Part shown: positions 56,290 to 64,000 of the stretch, in pieces
Layout of the letters: the number at the start of each line of letters is the position of its first letter
Numbering within the stretch: the first letter of the stretch is position 1
Assembly (NCBI GenBank): GCA_000720995.1
Contig: JOEL01000004.1
Span: 124,001-188,000 of the forward strand
Length of the DNA stretch: 64,000 nucleotides
From: Streptomyces celluloflavus
GTDB taxonomy: Bacteria > Actinomycetota > Actinomycetes > Streptomycetales > Streptomycetaceae
Reading direction: 5' to 3'
Translations under genes and position numbers: made by a program
Notes under the pieces: model-generated
What the model was told of the DNA's origin: nothing
Seen by the model: the letters and a program-made list of their open reading frames with translations, nothing else
The model's database searches: none

Positions 56290-59288
56290 CCGGGCCTCCT
56301 CAGGGAGACGAGGTCGGCCAGCTCGGCGTCGGACAGTTCGGTGAGCGCGGCCTCGCCACCGGAGAGCACCGCATCGGCGAGGGCCCTTTTGGCGGTGAGG
56401 AGTTGGGCGATGTTGTCCTCGACAGTGCCCTCGGCGATCAGGCGGTGGACCTGGACGGGCTGGGTCTGGCCGATGCGGTAGGCGCGGTCGGTGGCCTGCT
56501 CCTCCACCGCCGGGTTCCACCAGCGGTCGTAGTGGATCACGTGTCCCGCGCGGGTGAGGTTGAGGCCCGTACCGGCCGCTTTCAGGGACAGCAGGAAGAC
56601 GGGGGTGTGACCGGACTGGAAGCGATCGACCATCTGTTCCCGCTGGGCGACGGGGGTACCGCCGTGCAGGAACTGGTGCGCGATGCCATGGGTGTCGAGG
56701 TGCCGTTCGAGCAGCCGCGCCATGCCGACGTACTGGGTGAAGACCAATGTCGCGCCGCCCTCGGCGAGGATGGTGCCGAGGAGTTCGTCGAGGAGTTCGA
56801 GCTTTCCCGAACGGGCGGCCAGACCGGGCGCGGCCTCCTTGAGGTACTGCGCGGGGTGGTTGCAGATCTGTTTGAGCGCGGTGAGCAGCTTCATCACCAG
56901 GCCGCGGCGCGCGATGCCCTCGGCGGCCTCGATCCGGGAGAGCGCCTCGCGGACGACGGCCTGGTAGAGCGCGGCCTGTTCGCGGCCCAGCGCCACCGGG
57001 TGGTCCGTCTCGGTCTTGGGCGGGAGTTCGGGCGCGATTCCGGGATCGGACTTCTTGCGGCGCAGGATGAACGGGCGCACCAGCCGGGCCAGCCGCCGCG
57101 CCGCCTCCGGGTCCTCGCCGCCTTCGACCTCACGGGCGTGCAGCGCGCGGAACGTCTTGAGGGGGCCGAGCAGCCCAGGGGTGGTCCAGTCGAGGAGGGC
57201 CCACAGCTCGGAGAGGTTGTTCTCGACGGGGGTGCCGGTGAGGGCGATCCGGGCCGGAGCCTTGATGCCACGCAGCGCCTTGGCCGTGGAGGAGCGCGGG
57301 TTCTTGACGTGCTGGGCCTCGTCGGCGACGACCCATCCCCAGGAGTGGGCGGCCAGTTGGGCAGCGCTGCTGCGCATCGTCCCGTAGGTGGTGAGGACGA
57401 AACCGCCGGTCAGCCCGTCGAGGCTGCGGCCGGTGCCGTGGAAGCGACGTACGGGCGTGCCGGGGGCGAAGCGCTCGATCTCGCGCTGCCAGTTGCCGAG
57501 GAGGGAGGCGGGGCAGACGACGAGGACGGGTGCGGTGGGCCGCCGGTGGAGGTGGAGGGCGATGACGGTGATGGTCTTGCCGAGGCCCATGTCGTCGGCG
57601 AGGCAGCCGCCGAGGCCGGTCGAGGTCATGGTGTCGAGCCAGGCCATACCGCGCAGTTGGTAGTCGCGCAGGGTCGCCCGCAGCCCGGGTGGCTGGGGCA
57701 GGGGGTGCGCGTCGGCGGTGAGGCGGCTGCGCAGCGCGGCGAGCGCGCCCAGGGGCACCACCTCGACCTCTTCGCCGTCCACGTCCGTCGTGCCGCGGAG
57801 CGTCGCGGCGAGCGCGTCGACCGGGTCCAGGTAGCCCAGTTCCCGTTTGCGGGCCTTGCGTACGAGCGCGGCGTCGACCAGGACCCATTGGTCGCGCAGC
57901 CGGACAATCGGGCGGTGGGCCTCGGCGAGGGTGTCCATTTCCGCCTCGCTGAGCGGCGCGCCGTCCAGCGCCAGCCGCCAGCGGAATTGCAGCAGTTCAT
58001 CGGTGTCGAAGAAGCCGAAGCCGTCCGCGGCCGAGCCCGGAGCCGGGCGCAGCACGGCCGCGGCGGTCAGCCCGCGGGCCAGCTCTTTGGGCCAGTGGAC
58101 GGTCACTCCGGCGGCGCCCAGTCGCGGCGTGGCCTCGCCCAGCAGTTCGTACAGCTCGTCCTCGCCGAGTGGCAGTACGTCGGGGACCGGCCGCTCCAGG
58201 AAGCGGGTGAGCGGAGGCCAGACGCGGGCCGCGCGCCGCAGTGCCAGGAGGGTGTCGACGCGGGAGCGAGGGCCGAAGTGGTCGGGGCCGTCGCCCTCCC
58301 ACAGGTCGCGGGCGTCGGCGACCAGGGTCGGGTCGGTGAGGCTGTGGACCTGGAGGACGACGGCCGCCGCCCCGCGCTCTTCGGCACCGCCACCGTCGCG
58401 CCCGCCGACAGCGGCGGCGTCCGGGCCACCGGCACCTTCCGCACCGCCGCCCGCGTCGGTCTCGGCGTCCTGCCGCCCGGTGTCGAAGAGGCGGTGCGGA
58501 GCCAGGTCCAGGCGCAGGGAGAGCCGCACTCCGGCGTCGGCACCGGCCGCGACCTCCGCGGCCCATTCCCGGGCACCCGGGAGCTGCTGCGGCGCACTCG
58601 CGGCGAACGGGGCGCCGGCCACGAGGGCGGCGGCGGGGGTGCGCGGCAGGGTGTCGGCGACGGCGTCCACGAAGAGCCGTACCAGAGCTGCGGGGTCGGG
58701 CAGCTGGAGCGGCCGGCTGCCGGGGAGCGGCACGGCGTACGCCTCGGCGGGCATGGCGGCGGCGATGGCCCGCAGATGCGCGATGTCGTCGGGGTCCAGC
58801 GGGCCGGCCCGCCAGGCGTCGGTGTCCTCGGCGGTCAGCCCCGGCAGCATTTTTCCGCGCGCGGCGAGGTGGAGGGCGTGCAGGGTGGCCGCGCCCCAGC
58901 AGGCGGCGGCCGGGTGGGCGGCCGGATCGTGGCGGGCGCGGACCAGCAGCGGAACGGCGTCGACGACCGGGAGCAGTACGGCGGGGACGGTGCGGCTGCG
59001 CGCGCCGTTTCCGTGGCGGCGGGCGACCGTCAGCTGTGCCGGCCCGGCCACTCCGTCCGCGCCCTGCGCCGCCCCTTCCCCGGCCCCTATGTCCGGGAGC
59101 GGGCCGCCATCGGGCCGCCAGAGGGCGAGGTGTCCGGCGCGCGGTGGCCGGGCGGGCAGAAAGACCACGGCACACCGGGCCACGGCGGCAGCGAGGCCGC
59201 CGGTGTCCCCGCTCGCCCCGGAACCGGCCGTCAGAGCGGCATCCGACGGCCCACCGGTCTCTGCCGCCGCTTCCCACCGCCTCGCCAT
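56286..59288 (-). CDS. SNF2-family DEAD/DEAH helicase with an SNF2-associated (DUF3670-like) domain
   Basis: A protein of about 1000 residues. The SNF2-associated domain (LPLGEDELYELLGEATPRLG to VLVDAALVRKARKRELGYL) precedes the motor: Walker A DDMGLGKTITV, DEAQH as motif II, TGTPVENNLSELW, and in the second lobe TLVFTQYVGMARLL and DRAYRIGQTQPVQVHR. Such motors translocate on duplex DNA. Start choice is uncertain: ATG 59288 opens the typical-looking sequence, whereas GTG 59405 has a strong GGGGGAGG 5 bases upstream and would add 39 residues. A RecA-NDp-like element lies at 59483-59505. It is first in the operon with the SWIM and XPB-like genes. Confidence 0.9.
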   Translation of the reverse strand: MARRWEAAAETGGPSDAALTAGSGASGDTGGLAAAVARCAVVFLPARPPRAGHLALWRPDGGPLPDIGAGEGAAQGADGVAGPAQLTVARRHGNGARSRTVPAVLLPVVDAVPLLVRARHDPAAHPAAACWGAATLHALHLAARGKMLPGLTAEDTDAWRAGPLDPDDIAHLRAIAAAMPAEAYAVPLPGSRPLQLPDPAALVRLFVDAVADTLPRTPAAALVAGAPFAASAPQQLPGAREWAAEVAAGADAGVRLSLRLDLAPHRLFDTGRQDAETDAGGGAEGAGGPDAAAVGGRDGGGAEERGAAAVVLQVHSLTDPTLVADARDLWEGDGPDHFGPRSRVDTLLALRRAARVWPPLTRFLERPVPDVLPLGEDELYELLGEATPRLGAAGVTVHWPKELARGLTAAAVLRPAPGSAADGFGFFDTDELLQFRWRLALDGAPLSEAEMDTLAEAHRPIVRLRDQWVLVDAALVRKARKRELGYLDPVDALAATLRGTTDVDGEEVEVVPLGALAALRSRLTADAHPLPQPPGLRATLRDYQLRGMAWLDTMTSTGLGGCLADDMGLGKTITVIALHLHRRPTAPVLVVCPASLLGNWQREIERFAPGTPVRRFHGTGRSLDGLTGGFVLTTYGTMRSSAAQLAAHSWGWVVADEAQHVKNPRSSTAKALRGIKAPARIALTGTPVENNLSELWALLDWTTPGLLGPLKTFRALHAREVEGGEDPEAARRLARLVRPFILRRKKSDPGIAPELPPKTETDHPVALGREQAALYQAVVREALSRIEAAEGIARRGLVMKLLTALKQICNHPAQYLKEAAPGLAARSGKLELLDELLGTILAEGGATLVFTQYVGMARLLERHLDTHGIAHQFLHGGTPVAQREQMVDRFQSGHTPVFLLSLKAAGTGLNLTRAGHVIHYDRWWNPAVEEQATDRAYRIGQTQPVQVHRLIAEGTVEDNIAQLLTAKRALADAVLSGGEAALTELSDAELADLVSLRRPG

Positions 59289-59482
59289 ACCGTCCCTGCC
59301 GTCCCCTCGTGCCTGTTCGCCCGATGCCGGTCGCGGCCACGGCCGGGCCTGCCGTGCCCGGCTCACCCTCGCGGCCCCGACCTGCGAGTCTACGGTCGTA
59401 CGCACTGCCCCTCCCCCGCGTCTGCTGCTCACCGGCGTCGGTCCCGCCGCGCCGTGCGTGATGTCGATGGAACGTGATGTCG

Positions 59483-59505
59483 ATGGAAGCAGACGGCACT
59501 GACAA
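59483..59505 (-). promoter_or_regulatory. RecA-NDp-like element, with a degenerate -10, before the SNF2 operon
   Basis: The minus strand reads TTGTCAGTG, 8 bases, TTCCAT. The activator half-site is perfect; the -10 hexamer keeps only the first and last T of TAnnnT. It lies 78 bases before GTG 59405. Confidence 0.5.
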
Positions 59506-59577
59506 TGCGTCTCGGCCGCGCCTCCCACGCCGGTCGCCGACGTCTCACTCGGGCCCCGCCGAGGCCACCGCGCGGAG

Positions 59578-59586
59578 TTATCCACA
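59578..59586 (+). promoter_or_regulatory. Isolated DnaA-box match
   Basis: TTATCCACA is an exact match to the classical DnaA box; Streptomyces oriC prefers TTGTCCACA. Only one copy is present and dnaA/dnaN are absent, so this is not oriC. It could be a DnaA-responsive site. Confidence 0.4.
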
Positions 59587-59680
59587 GGCCGCACAGCACA
59601 TCTCACTCTCCCACCAAAATCCGCTACGGTGAGTGACGTAATCACTCTCGGTGATCGCTACATGTCGGCGAGGAGTTCCC

Positions 59681-61471
59681 ATGCATGCCCCCACTCCCGA
59701 GCAGACCGCCGCGGCCGACGCGTTTCGGGCCGGCACCCACCTCGTGATCCAGGCCGGTGCCGGCACCGGCAAGACGACAACCCTCACGATGCTGGCGCGC
59801 GAAGCACGGCGCGAGAGCCGACTCGGCCGGTACATCGCCTTCAACAGAGCCGTCGCGCGCGACGCCGCCCGGGAGTTCCCCGCCAGCGTGGCCTGCGGAA
59901 CCGCTCATGCCCTCGCGTACACCGCGGTGGGCAGGGCCTATCAGGCACGGATGAACGCCCCTCGGCAGGCGGGGTGGAGAACGGGCGCGGCACTGGGCAT
60001 CGACGTCGGCCTGTCCGTACGCATCGGGGCGCGCACGGTCGACCACAAGGCCCTCTCCCACACGGTTCTGCGCACGGTCACCCGGTTCTGCCAATCGGCC
60101 GACGAGAAGATCACGCGCCACCATGTACCGCCCTTGCGCGGAGCGGAATCGGCGCCGCTGCACCATCAGCTCACCGGCATCGTCCTGCCCTACGCGCGCA
60201 AGGCATGGCGCGACCTGCAGCGCCCCGACCACGGCGTCGTCCGCTTCGAGCACGACCACTACCTCAAGATGTGGGCACTGCGAGAGCCCGTCATCCCGGT
60301 GGACTTCCTGCTCCTGGACGAGGCACAGGACACCAATCCCGTGGTCGAACAGATCCTGCTGGCGCAGCGGGACCACGCACAGCTGGTGCTGGTCGGGGAC
60401 TCCGCTCAGGCCGTCTACGGCTGGCGCGGCGCACGCGATGTGATGACCGGATTCGACGGCAGACAGCTCACGCTCTCCCGCTCGTTCCGCTTCGGGCCTG
60501 CACTGGCCGCGGAGGCCAACCGCTGGCTGACGATCGTGGACGCGCCGATCCGGCTCACCGGATCCCCGTGGCTGGATACGGAGCTGGGCCCGGTCCGCGA
60601 TCCGGCGGCGATCCTGTGCCGGTCGAACGTCGGGGCGATGGTGGAGGTGATAAGGCAACTGGAGGCACACCGCCGGGTCGCGCTCGCCGGTGGCGGCGAA
60701 GCGCTGAGCGCGCTGGTGCGGGCCGCTCACGACCTGGAGGCGGGGCGCCGCACGTCCCATCCCGAGCTGATGCTCTTCGAGTCCTGGGCGGAACTGCGGG
60801 AATACGCGGCGCACGACCCGGCGGGCCGGGATCTGCTGCCGTTGGTGGGGCTCGTCGACGAACACGGCACCGCAGCCCTGTTACACGCCTTGGAGCGGCT
60901 CCAGCCGGAGGAATCGGCCGAGGTGACGGTGTCCACAGCACATCGGGCCAAGGGCAGGGAGTGGGCGAGCGTGCGTATCGCGGACGATTTCACGCCCCCT
61001 GGCGACCTCGACGAGCGCGGCGAGGACGGCGCACCGCTCCCCGGGCCGATCGACATCGACGAGGCGCGCCTGGCCTACGTCGCGGTGACCCGCGCCCGCT
61101 CACAACTCGACATCGGCGGGCTCTCCTGGCTCAACGGTCATCCGGCGGGCGATCCACGACCCCGCGAAGCGGGAACCGAGGACCGATACGACAGACCCGA
61201 TGGACCGCGTGGACTCCATGAATCACATGGACCGTGTGGGCCCCGTGACCCCCATGGACCGAATGAACGAGTTCGCGGAGGTGACGGCACGGAGCGCGAT
61301 ATCGCCCGGAAAGACGGGGAGCCGTGGGTCCCACCCCCACGCCAACGAGGCCACCCTCGCCCGAAGCACGGCCATGGCGTCGTGGCCCGTGGGACGGCAG
61401 GCGGTGGTGCGACAGCCAGTGATGCGGCAGACGGAACGCGAAGGGCAGGGAAGGACAGTGAGGAGCACTGA
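59681..61471 (+). CDS. UvrD/PcrA-like superfamily 1 helicase with a TTA codon
   Basis: A 596-residue helicase-like protein, shorter than UvrD itself. Walker A QAGAGTGKTTTL is near residue 25, motif II LLLDEAQDTNP near 212, VGDSAQAVYGWRGA (motif III), STAHRAKGREW (motif V) and LAYVAVTRARSQL (motif VI). The 2B region is reduced. Codon 401 is TTA (60881-60883), so bldA should be needed. The last 110 residues are low complexity, including a 27-bp tandem repeat. GAGGAG lies about 6 bases before ATG 59681; an upstream ATG at 59651 lacks one. Confidence 0.88.
   Translation: MHAPTPEQTAAADAFRAGTHLVIQAGAGTGKTTTLTMLAREARRESRLGRYIAFNRAVARDAAREFPASVACGTAHALAYTAVGRAYQARMNAPRQAGWRTGAALGIDVGLSVRIGARTVDHKALSHTVLRTVTRFCQSADEKITRHHVPPLRGAESAPLHHQLTGIVLPYARKAWRDLQRPDHGVVRFEHDHYLKMWALREPVIPVDFLLLDEAQDTNPVVEQILLAQRDHAQLVLVGDSAQAVYGWRGARDVMTGFDGRQLTLSRSFRFGPALAAEANRWLTIVDAPIRLTGSPWLDTELGPVRDPAAILCRSNVGAMVEVIRQLEAHRRVALAGGGEALSALVRAAHDLEAGRRTSHPELMLFESWAELREYAAHDPAGRDLLPLVGLVDEHGTAALLHALERLQPEESAEVTVSTAHRAKGREWASVRIADDFTPPGDLDERGEDGAPLPGPIDIDEARLAYVAVTRARSQLDIGGLSWLNGHPAGDPRPREAGTEDRYDRPDGPRGLHESHGPCGPRDPHGPNERVRGGDGTERDIARKDGEPWVPPPRQRGHPRPKHGHGVVARGTAGGGATASDAADGTRRAGKDSEEH
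61200..61280 (+). repeat. 27-bp imperfect tandem repeat in the helicase tail
   Basis: ATGGACCG recurs at 61200, 61227 and 61254, exactly 27 bases apart. In the helicase frame this gives nine-residue units starting with GP (GPRGLHESH, GPCGPRDPH, GPNERVRGG). Confidence 0.75.
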
Positions 61472-61697
61472 TGCGGTAGCAGACATCCGGCACGTACAGG
61501 ACGTCATGGGGCGACGACGCTGCGCACAGAACTCCGGACCAACCCCCACACGGACGGCAGTAGCAGCACCACGCCCCGCGTCCAGACCTGCGGAACGGCC
61601 GTCGCACCACCCCCTGACGCGCTTCCCGAATCGCCACCACGGGGCAGGTGACGGGCTTGCCCGGCGGGAGGATCCTGTAGGTGGGAGATGGGTGCCG

Positions 61698-62012
61698 ATG
61701 CGTACGGGAAACGAACCCCTTCAGGCACGCAGCCCACTGAAAATGCGCTGTGGGCTGGCGCTGTGGGGACTCCTGTGGACCATCGCCGGAACAGTTGCCT
61801 TCGTCATGGCCGGCAGGCCGGAATGGGCGGCGGCGTGTGCCGCCGTGGCGGCGGTGGCGGCGGTCGATCTGTCACTGGTGATCCGGCACATCCGACAGGG
61901 ACCGCACTACCAGCCGGGCAAGGACATACCCCCCTACGAGCCCGATCACGGCCGGAATGACACCTTCGGCAGACGGGATACCGCCGGCCGCAGACGCAAG
62001 GCCGGACCGTAA
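61698..62012 (+). CDS. DUF6343-type small membrane protein
   Basis: A 104-residue protein matching what I recall of the Streptomyces DUF6343 family: conserved start RTGNEPLQARSPL, two hydrophobic helices (about 18-36 and 43-60), then the family's C-terminal RHIRQGPHYQPGKDIPPYEP. Function is unknown. Two starts are close together, ATG 61698 and GTG 61692; GGGAG at 61683 could serve either. The preceding helicase gene ends 226 bases upstream. Confidence 0.8.
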   Translation: MRTGNEPLQARSPLKMRCGLALWGLLWTIAGTVAFVMAGRPEWAAACAAVAAVAAVDLSLVIRHIRQGPHYQPGKDIPPYEPDHGRNDTFGRRDTAGRRRKAGP

Positions 62013-62702
62013 AGCGCCGCCGTCAATCCGGAACTGCCACGGGGTGCCGTACCCACATCGCGGAACGGCTTCCATCAGGACCAGCCGGCCGGACGGACCG
62101 GCGGACGGGCCTCGCCCCGGGCAGCCGACCGTGTACGACGACCGGCAAGGCCGTCGATTCACCCCACCTCCGACGCCGCCAGATCACGTTCCGCCGTTTC
62201 CCAACCACGACCGGCAAGGAGGTATCCGAAGGCCGCCAGGCCCATCTGACCCGCCGCAAGTACGCCACCCGCAGAGTCCCGACGATGCAGCACCGATTCT
62301 CCGCCCACCCGCGCGTCCACCCTCACGTCCCCGTCAGCGGGTCGCGCCGATCGCCCTCCCACCCGGCGAACTGTCTTCACACCCCAGCGGAGTCCCCACC
62401 CAGCGAACCCACGATGGCCGAGCCCGGCCGAGCGATCCTTCTCCAAGTCGGCAAATCAGCGCGTACGCCGCGGACTCCGGGCGTACGCCGCGGAGTCCGG
62501 CCACCCACCGAGATCCTGGAAGTGAACATGCTGGACGTGAACATGTGGGCCTGCATCACCGACCGGAGCGATGCCCCGGACCGGAATCGTCCGTCCGGGC
62601 CGGGACGCCACCCGGATCCGCAGGTCCGCGGCGAGCTGCTGTCCGGCCCCGGCCCGCTGGCCCCCACCCCGGCGGCGGCCCGCACCGGAGCCGCCGTCAC
62701 CG
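62013..62702. other. Mostly non-coding stretch between the DUF6343 gene and the TPR gene
   Basis: About 690 bases. No convincing gene; a possible short frame starts at 62528. It contains the palindromic tandem repeat at 62461-62500 and two GTGAACATG copies 15 bases apart (62522, 62537). Confidence 0.5.
62461..62500. repeat. 20-bp tandem repeat forming a 29-bp palindrome
   Basis: Two 20-bp copies differ at one base. Their junction makes a palindrome: CGGACTCCG (62471-62479), GGCGTACGCC (62480-62489), G, CGGAGTCCG (62491-62499). It could be an operator or a cruciform-forming site. Confidence 0.7.
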
Positions 62703-63083
62703 TCATCCGTCGTCATTCGTACCGCTCGCGAAGCGGGCCGCCTCGATGAACTGCGGGCGCGGTTCCAGGGCCGCCGCGAGGCGGAAGTGACGCAGCGCCT
62801 CCGCGGGCCGGTTGGCGCGCTCCAGGGTGCGGCCCAGCGCGAAGTGGGCGAAGGCATTGTCCGGCTCGCGTTCCAGCACGATCTGGAACTCGAGTTCGGC
62901 GGGACGCAGTTGAGCGGCGAGGAAGAAGGCGCGGGCACGCAGCAGTCGGGCCGCGGTGTTCTCGGGGTGCGCGGAGATGACAGAGTCCAGCAGCCGGATC
63001 GCACCGCGCGGATCGCGGGCCTCCAACAGGTGCTCCGCGGCGCGGAAGTCGATGACATGCGTCTCGGGGCTGCGATCGGGCAC
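62703..63083 (-). CDS. Tetratricopeptide-repeat protein
   Basis: A 126-residue protein of about three TPR units (LLEARDPRGAIRLLDSVISAHPEN, LRPAELEFQIVLEREPDN, NRPAEALRHFRLAAALEP), so it probably mediates protein contacts. No other domain is present. GTG 63083 has GAGAGGAG 6 bases upstream; the frame upstream of it is not supported. Confidence 0.88.
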   Translation of the reverse strand: MPDRSPETHVIDFRAAEHLLEARDPRGAIRLLDSVISAHPENTAARLLRARAFFLAAQLRPAELEFQIVLEREPDNAFAHFALGRTLERANRPAEALRHFRLAAALEPRPQFIEAARFASGTNDDG

Positions 63084-63227
63084 GGCCGTCTCCTCTCCGG
63101 GGCCGTCCGGGCAGCCCGTCAGCCACCCACCGCACGGCGTTACGTGCCCCGACAACAATCCCGTCAGCCACCGAATTCCCCGTGCCCCACCCGCTCCCCG
63201 CTCCGCCCCTTCCCCATGGACCCGCCC

Positions 63228-63686
63228 CTACAGGCTGATGTGGTACGCCTTGCGCAACGTCTCGTGCACGGTCCACCGCGTGCGGTCGCCTTCGCGCAGT
63301 ATGCAGGCGTCGCCCGGTCCCACCTGGAGCACCGGACCGTCCTCCACCTCGATCGTGGCGCGCCCGCTGACGACCACGAAGAGTTCATTGGCCTCGGTGT
63401 CCGTCACCACGCCGGGCGTGATCTGCCAGACCCCCCGGATCTGCCGCCCGTCCGGCGACTCCCACAGCACCTTGCCGGTCACCACCGGCTCCCCGGAGAC
63501 GATCTGACCGGGGTCCAGCGGCTCCGGCTCCAGATCGGCATCCGCGAACCCGGGGACACTGACGACGAACGAAGCGGCGGGCACAGCGGAGACCTCGGGG
63601 ACATCGGAGCCGGCTTCAGCGCCAGGGCCAGCGCCAGAGCCGGGGCCCGAAACAACGGTCGCGGAGTCAAGATCGGTAGCAGTCAT
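63228..63686 (-). CDS. Cupin-domain protein (Cupin_3/DUF861-like)
   Basis: A 152-residue protein. A variable Gly/Ala-rich N-terminus (to about residue 45) is followed by a single cupin barrel: GVWQITPGVVTDTEANELFVVVSGRATIE (motif 1, with E in place of some metal histidines) and LQVGPGDACILREGDRTRWTV (motif 2). This resembles the (S)-ureidoglycine aminohydrolase-like cupin group, but no other purine-degradation gene is nearby. TAGCCT (63694-63699) ends 7 bases before the ATG and no ribosome binding site is seen, so it is probably leaderless. Confidence 0.85.
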   Translation of the reverse strand: MTATDLDSATVVSGPGSGAGPGAEAGSDVPEVSAVPAASFVVSVPGFADADLEPEPLDPGQIVSGEPVVTGKVLWESPDGRQIRGVWQITPGVVTDTEANELFVVVSGRATIEVEDGPVLQVGPGDACILREGDRTRWTVHETLRKAYHISL

Positions 63687-63790
63687 GGCGGCGAGGCTAC
63701 CGCCCACCCCAACGCCACCCGCAGGCGCTCCCGCCACGTCCGCCCGTATGCCCCGCCGCCCCGCCGCCCATCAGCCCCGCCCCATCCGCC

Positions 63791-64000
63791 TCACCGGCTC
63801 CGCAAGCGCTCCCAGACCTCGCGGACCTGCGGTTCCAGTTCCGCCAGCGGTCCGTCGTTGTCGATGACGAGATCCGCGATCGCCAGACGCTGCTCGCGGG
63901 TCGCCTGCGCCGCCATCCGGGACTTCGCCTCGTCCTCCGTCATACCGCGCTGCCGCACCAGCCGGTCCAACTGGGTCTGCGGGGCGGCGTCGATGACGAT
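63791..64000 (-). CDS. coaE: Dephospho-CoA kinase, C-terminal part (runs off the window)
   Basis: The last 69 codons of a minus-strand gene whose 5' end lies beyond 64000. The residues [20 protein letters not shown], the [13 protein letters not shown] block and the end EVWERLR match the C-terminus of CoaE, which phosphorylates dephospho-CoA in the last step of coenzyme A synthesis. The P-loop half is outside the window. Confidence 0.88.
   Translation of the reverse strand: MVIDAAPQTQLDRLVRQRGMTEDEAKSRMAAQATREQRLAIADLVIDNDGPLAELEPQVREVWERLRSR

Larger units (their letters stand above)
59289..59680. promoter_or_regulatory. Divergent regulatory region between the SNF2 and UvrD-like helicase genes
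   Basis: About 390 bases (275 if the SNF2 gene starts at 59405). It holds the RecA-NDp-like element, a DnaA-box match at 59578-59586, two TCACTCTC copies (59603-59610 and 59642-59649), nested inverted repeats GAGTGA/TCACTC (59631-59647) and ATCAC/GTGAT (59641-59655), and a TACGGT -10 candidate at 59625-59630. Confidence 0.55.

Noticed and set aside
59578-59586. Replication origin
   Set aside because: A single DnaA box without dnaA, dnaN or a box cluster does not make an origin.

Overview
The window is chromosomal DNA from an actinomycete and almost certainly from a Streptomyces. The base composition is very GC-rich, third codon positions are nearly all G or C, GTG starts are common, TTA codons are very rare, and marker genes such as whiA, opcA, rapZ and an RbpA-family gene are present. 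From memory, the gene order from heme A synthase through the pentose phosphate genes, glycolytic genes, whiA and uvrC/A/B follows the conserved core of the Streptomyces chromosome around SCO1930-SCO1970 of S. coelicolor. No tRNA, rRNA, CRISPR array, insertion sequence or prophage was seen.

Layout. Positions 1-4.8 kb hold a two-gene ABC-2 exporter, heme A synthase (ctaA), a small conserved gene and heme O synthase (ctaB). 5.2-13.5 kb is central carbon metabolism: tkt-tal-zwf-opcA-pgl in one tightly coupled operon, converging on pgi. 13.6-19.1 kb, all on the minus strand, carries an MFS exporter, an RbpA-like RNA polymerase binding protein, secG, tpiA, pgk and gap. 19.3-24.4 kb is the uvrC-rapZ-yvcK-whiA operon, whose junctions all overlap. 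24.6-29.1 kb holds a secreted cysteine-protease module with a divergent XRE regulator, a Rieske protein and a PfkB sugar kinase. 29.3-41.7 kb has uvrA, three small enzymes, a TerC/TerD group and uvrB. 42.3-51.9 kb is accessory: a phosphodiesterase, ogt, a WGR-domain protein, a uridine-kinase-like protein, a protein with a possible amyloid-signalling motif, an IclR regulator, a quinone reductase, and a small unknown gene coupled to a flavoprotein. 52.8-61.5 kb is helicase-rich: an SNF2 / SWIM-zinc-finger / XPB-like operon facing a UvrD-like helicase. The window ends with a DUF6343 protein, a TPR protein, a cupin and the 3' end of coaE.

The most striking pattern is regulatory. Five 23-bp elements match the RecA-independent DNA-damage promoter (RecA-NDp, activated by PafBC in mycobacteria) with identical geometry: TTGTC[A/G]GTG, 8 bases, then TAnnnT. 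They lie in front of uvrC, uvrB, ogt, the WGR-domain gene and the MFS gene. A sixth, with a degenerate -10, lies in front of the SNF2 operon. The window therefore looks like a concentrated part of a DNA-damage regulon. The uvrC element would also drive rapZ, yvcK and the sporulation regulator whiA. A second pattern is leaderless transcription: about ten genes have a TAnnnT-like box 6-7 bases before the start codon and no ribosome binding site. Two genes, the XRE regulator and the UvrD-like helicase, carry in-frame TTA codons, so their translation should depend on bldA.
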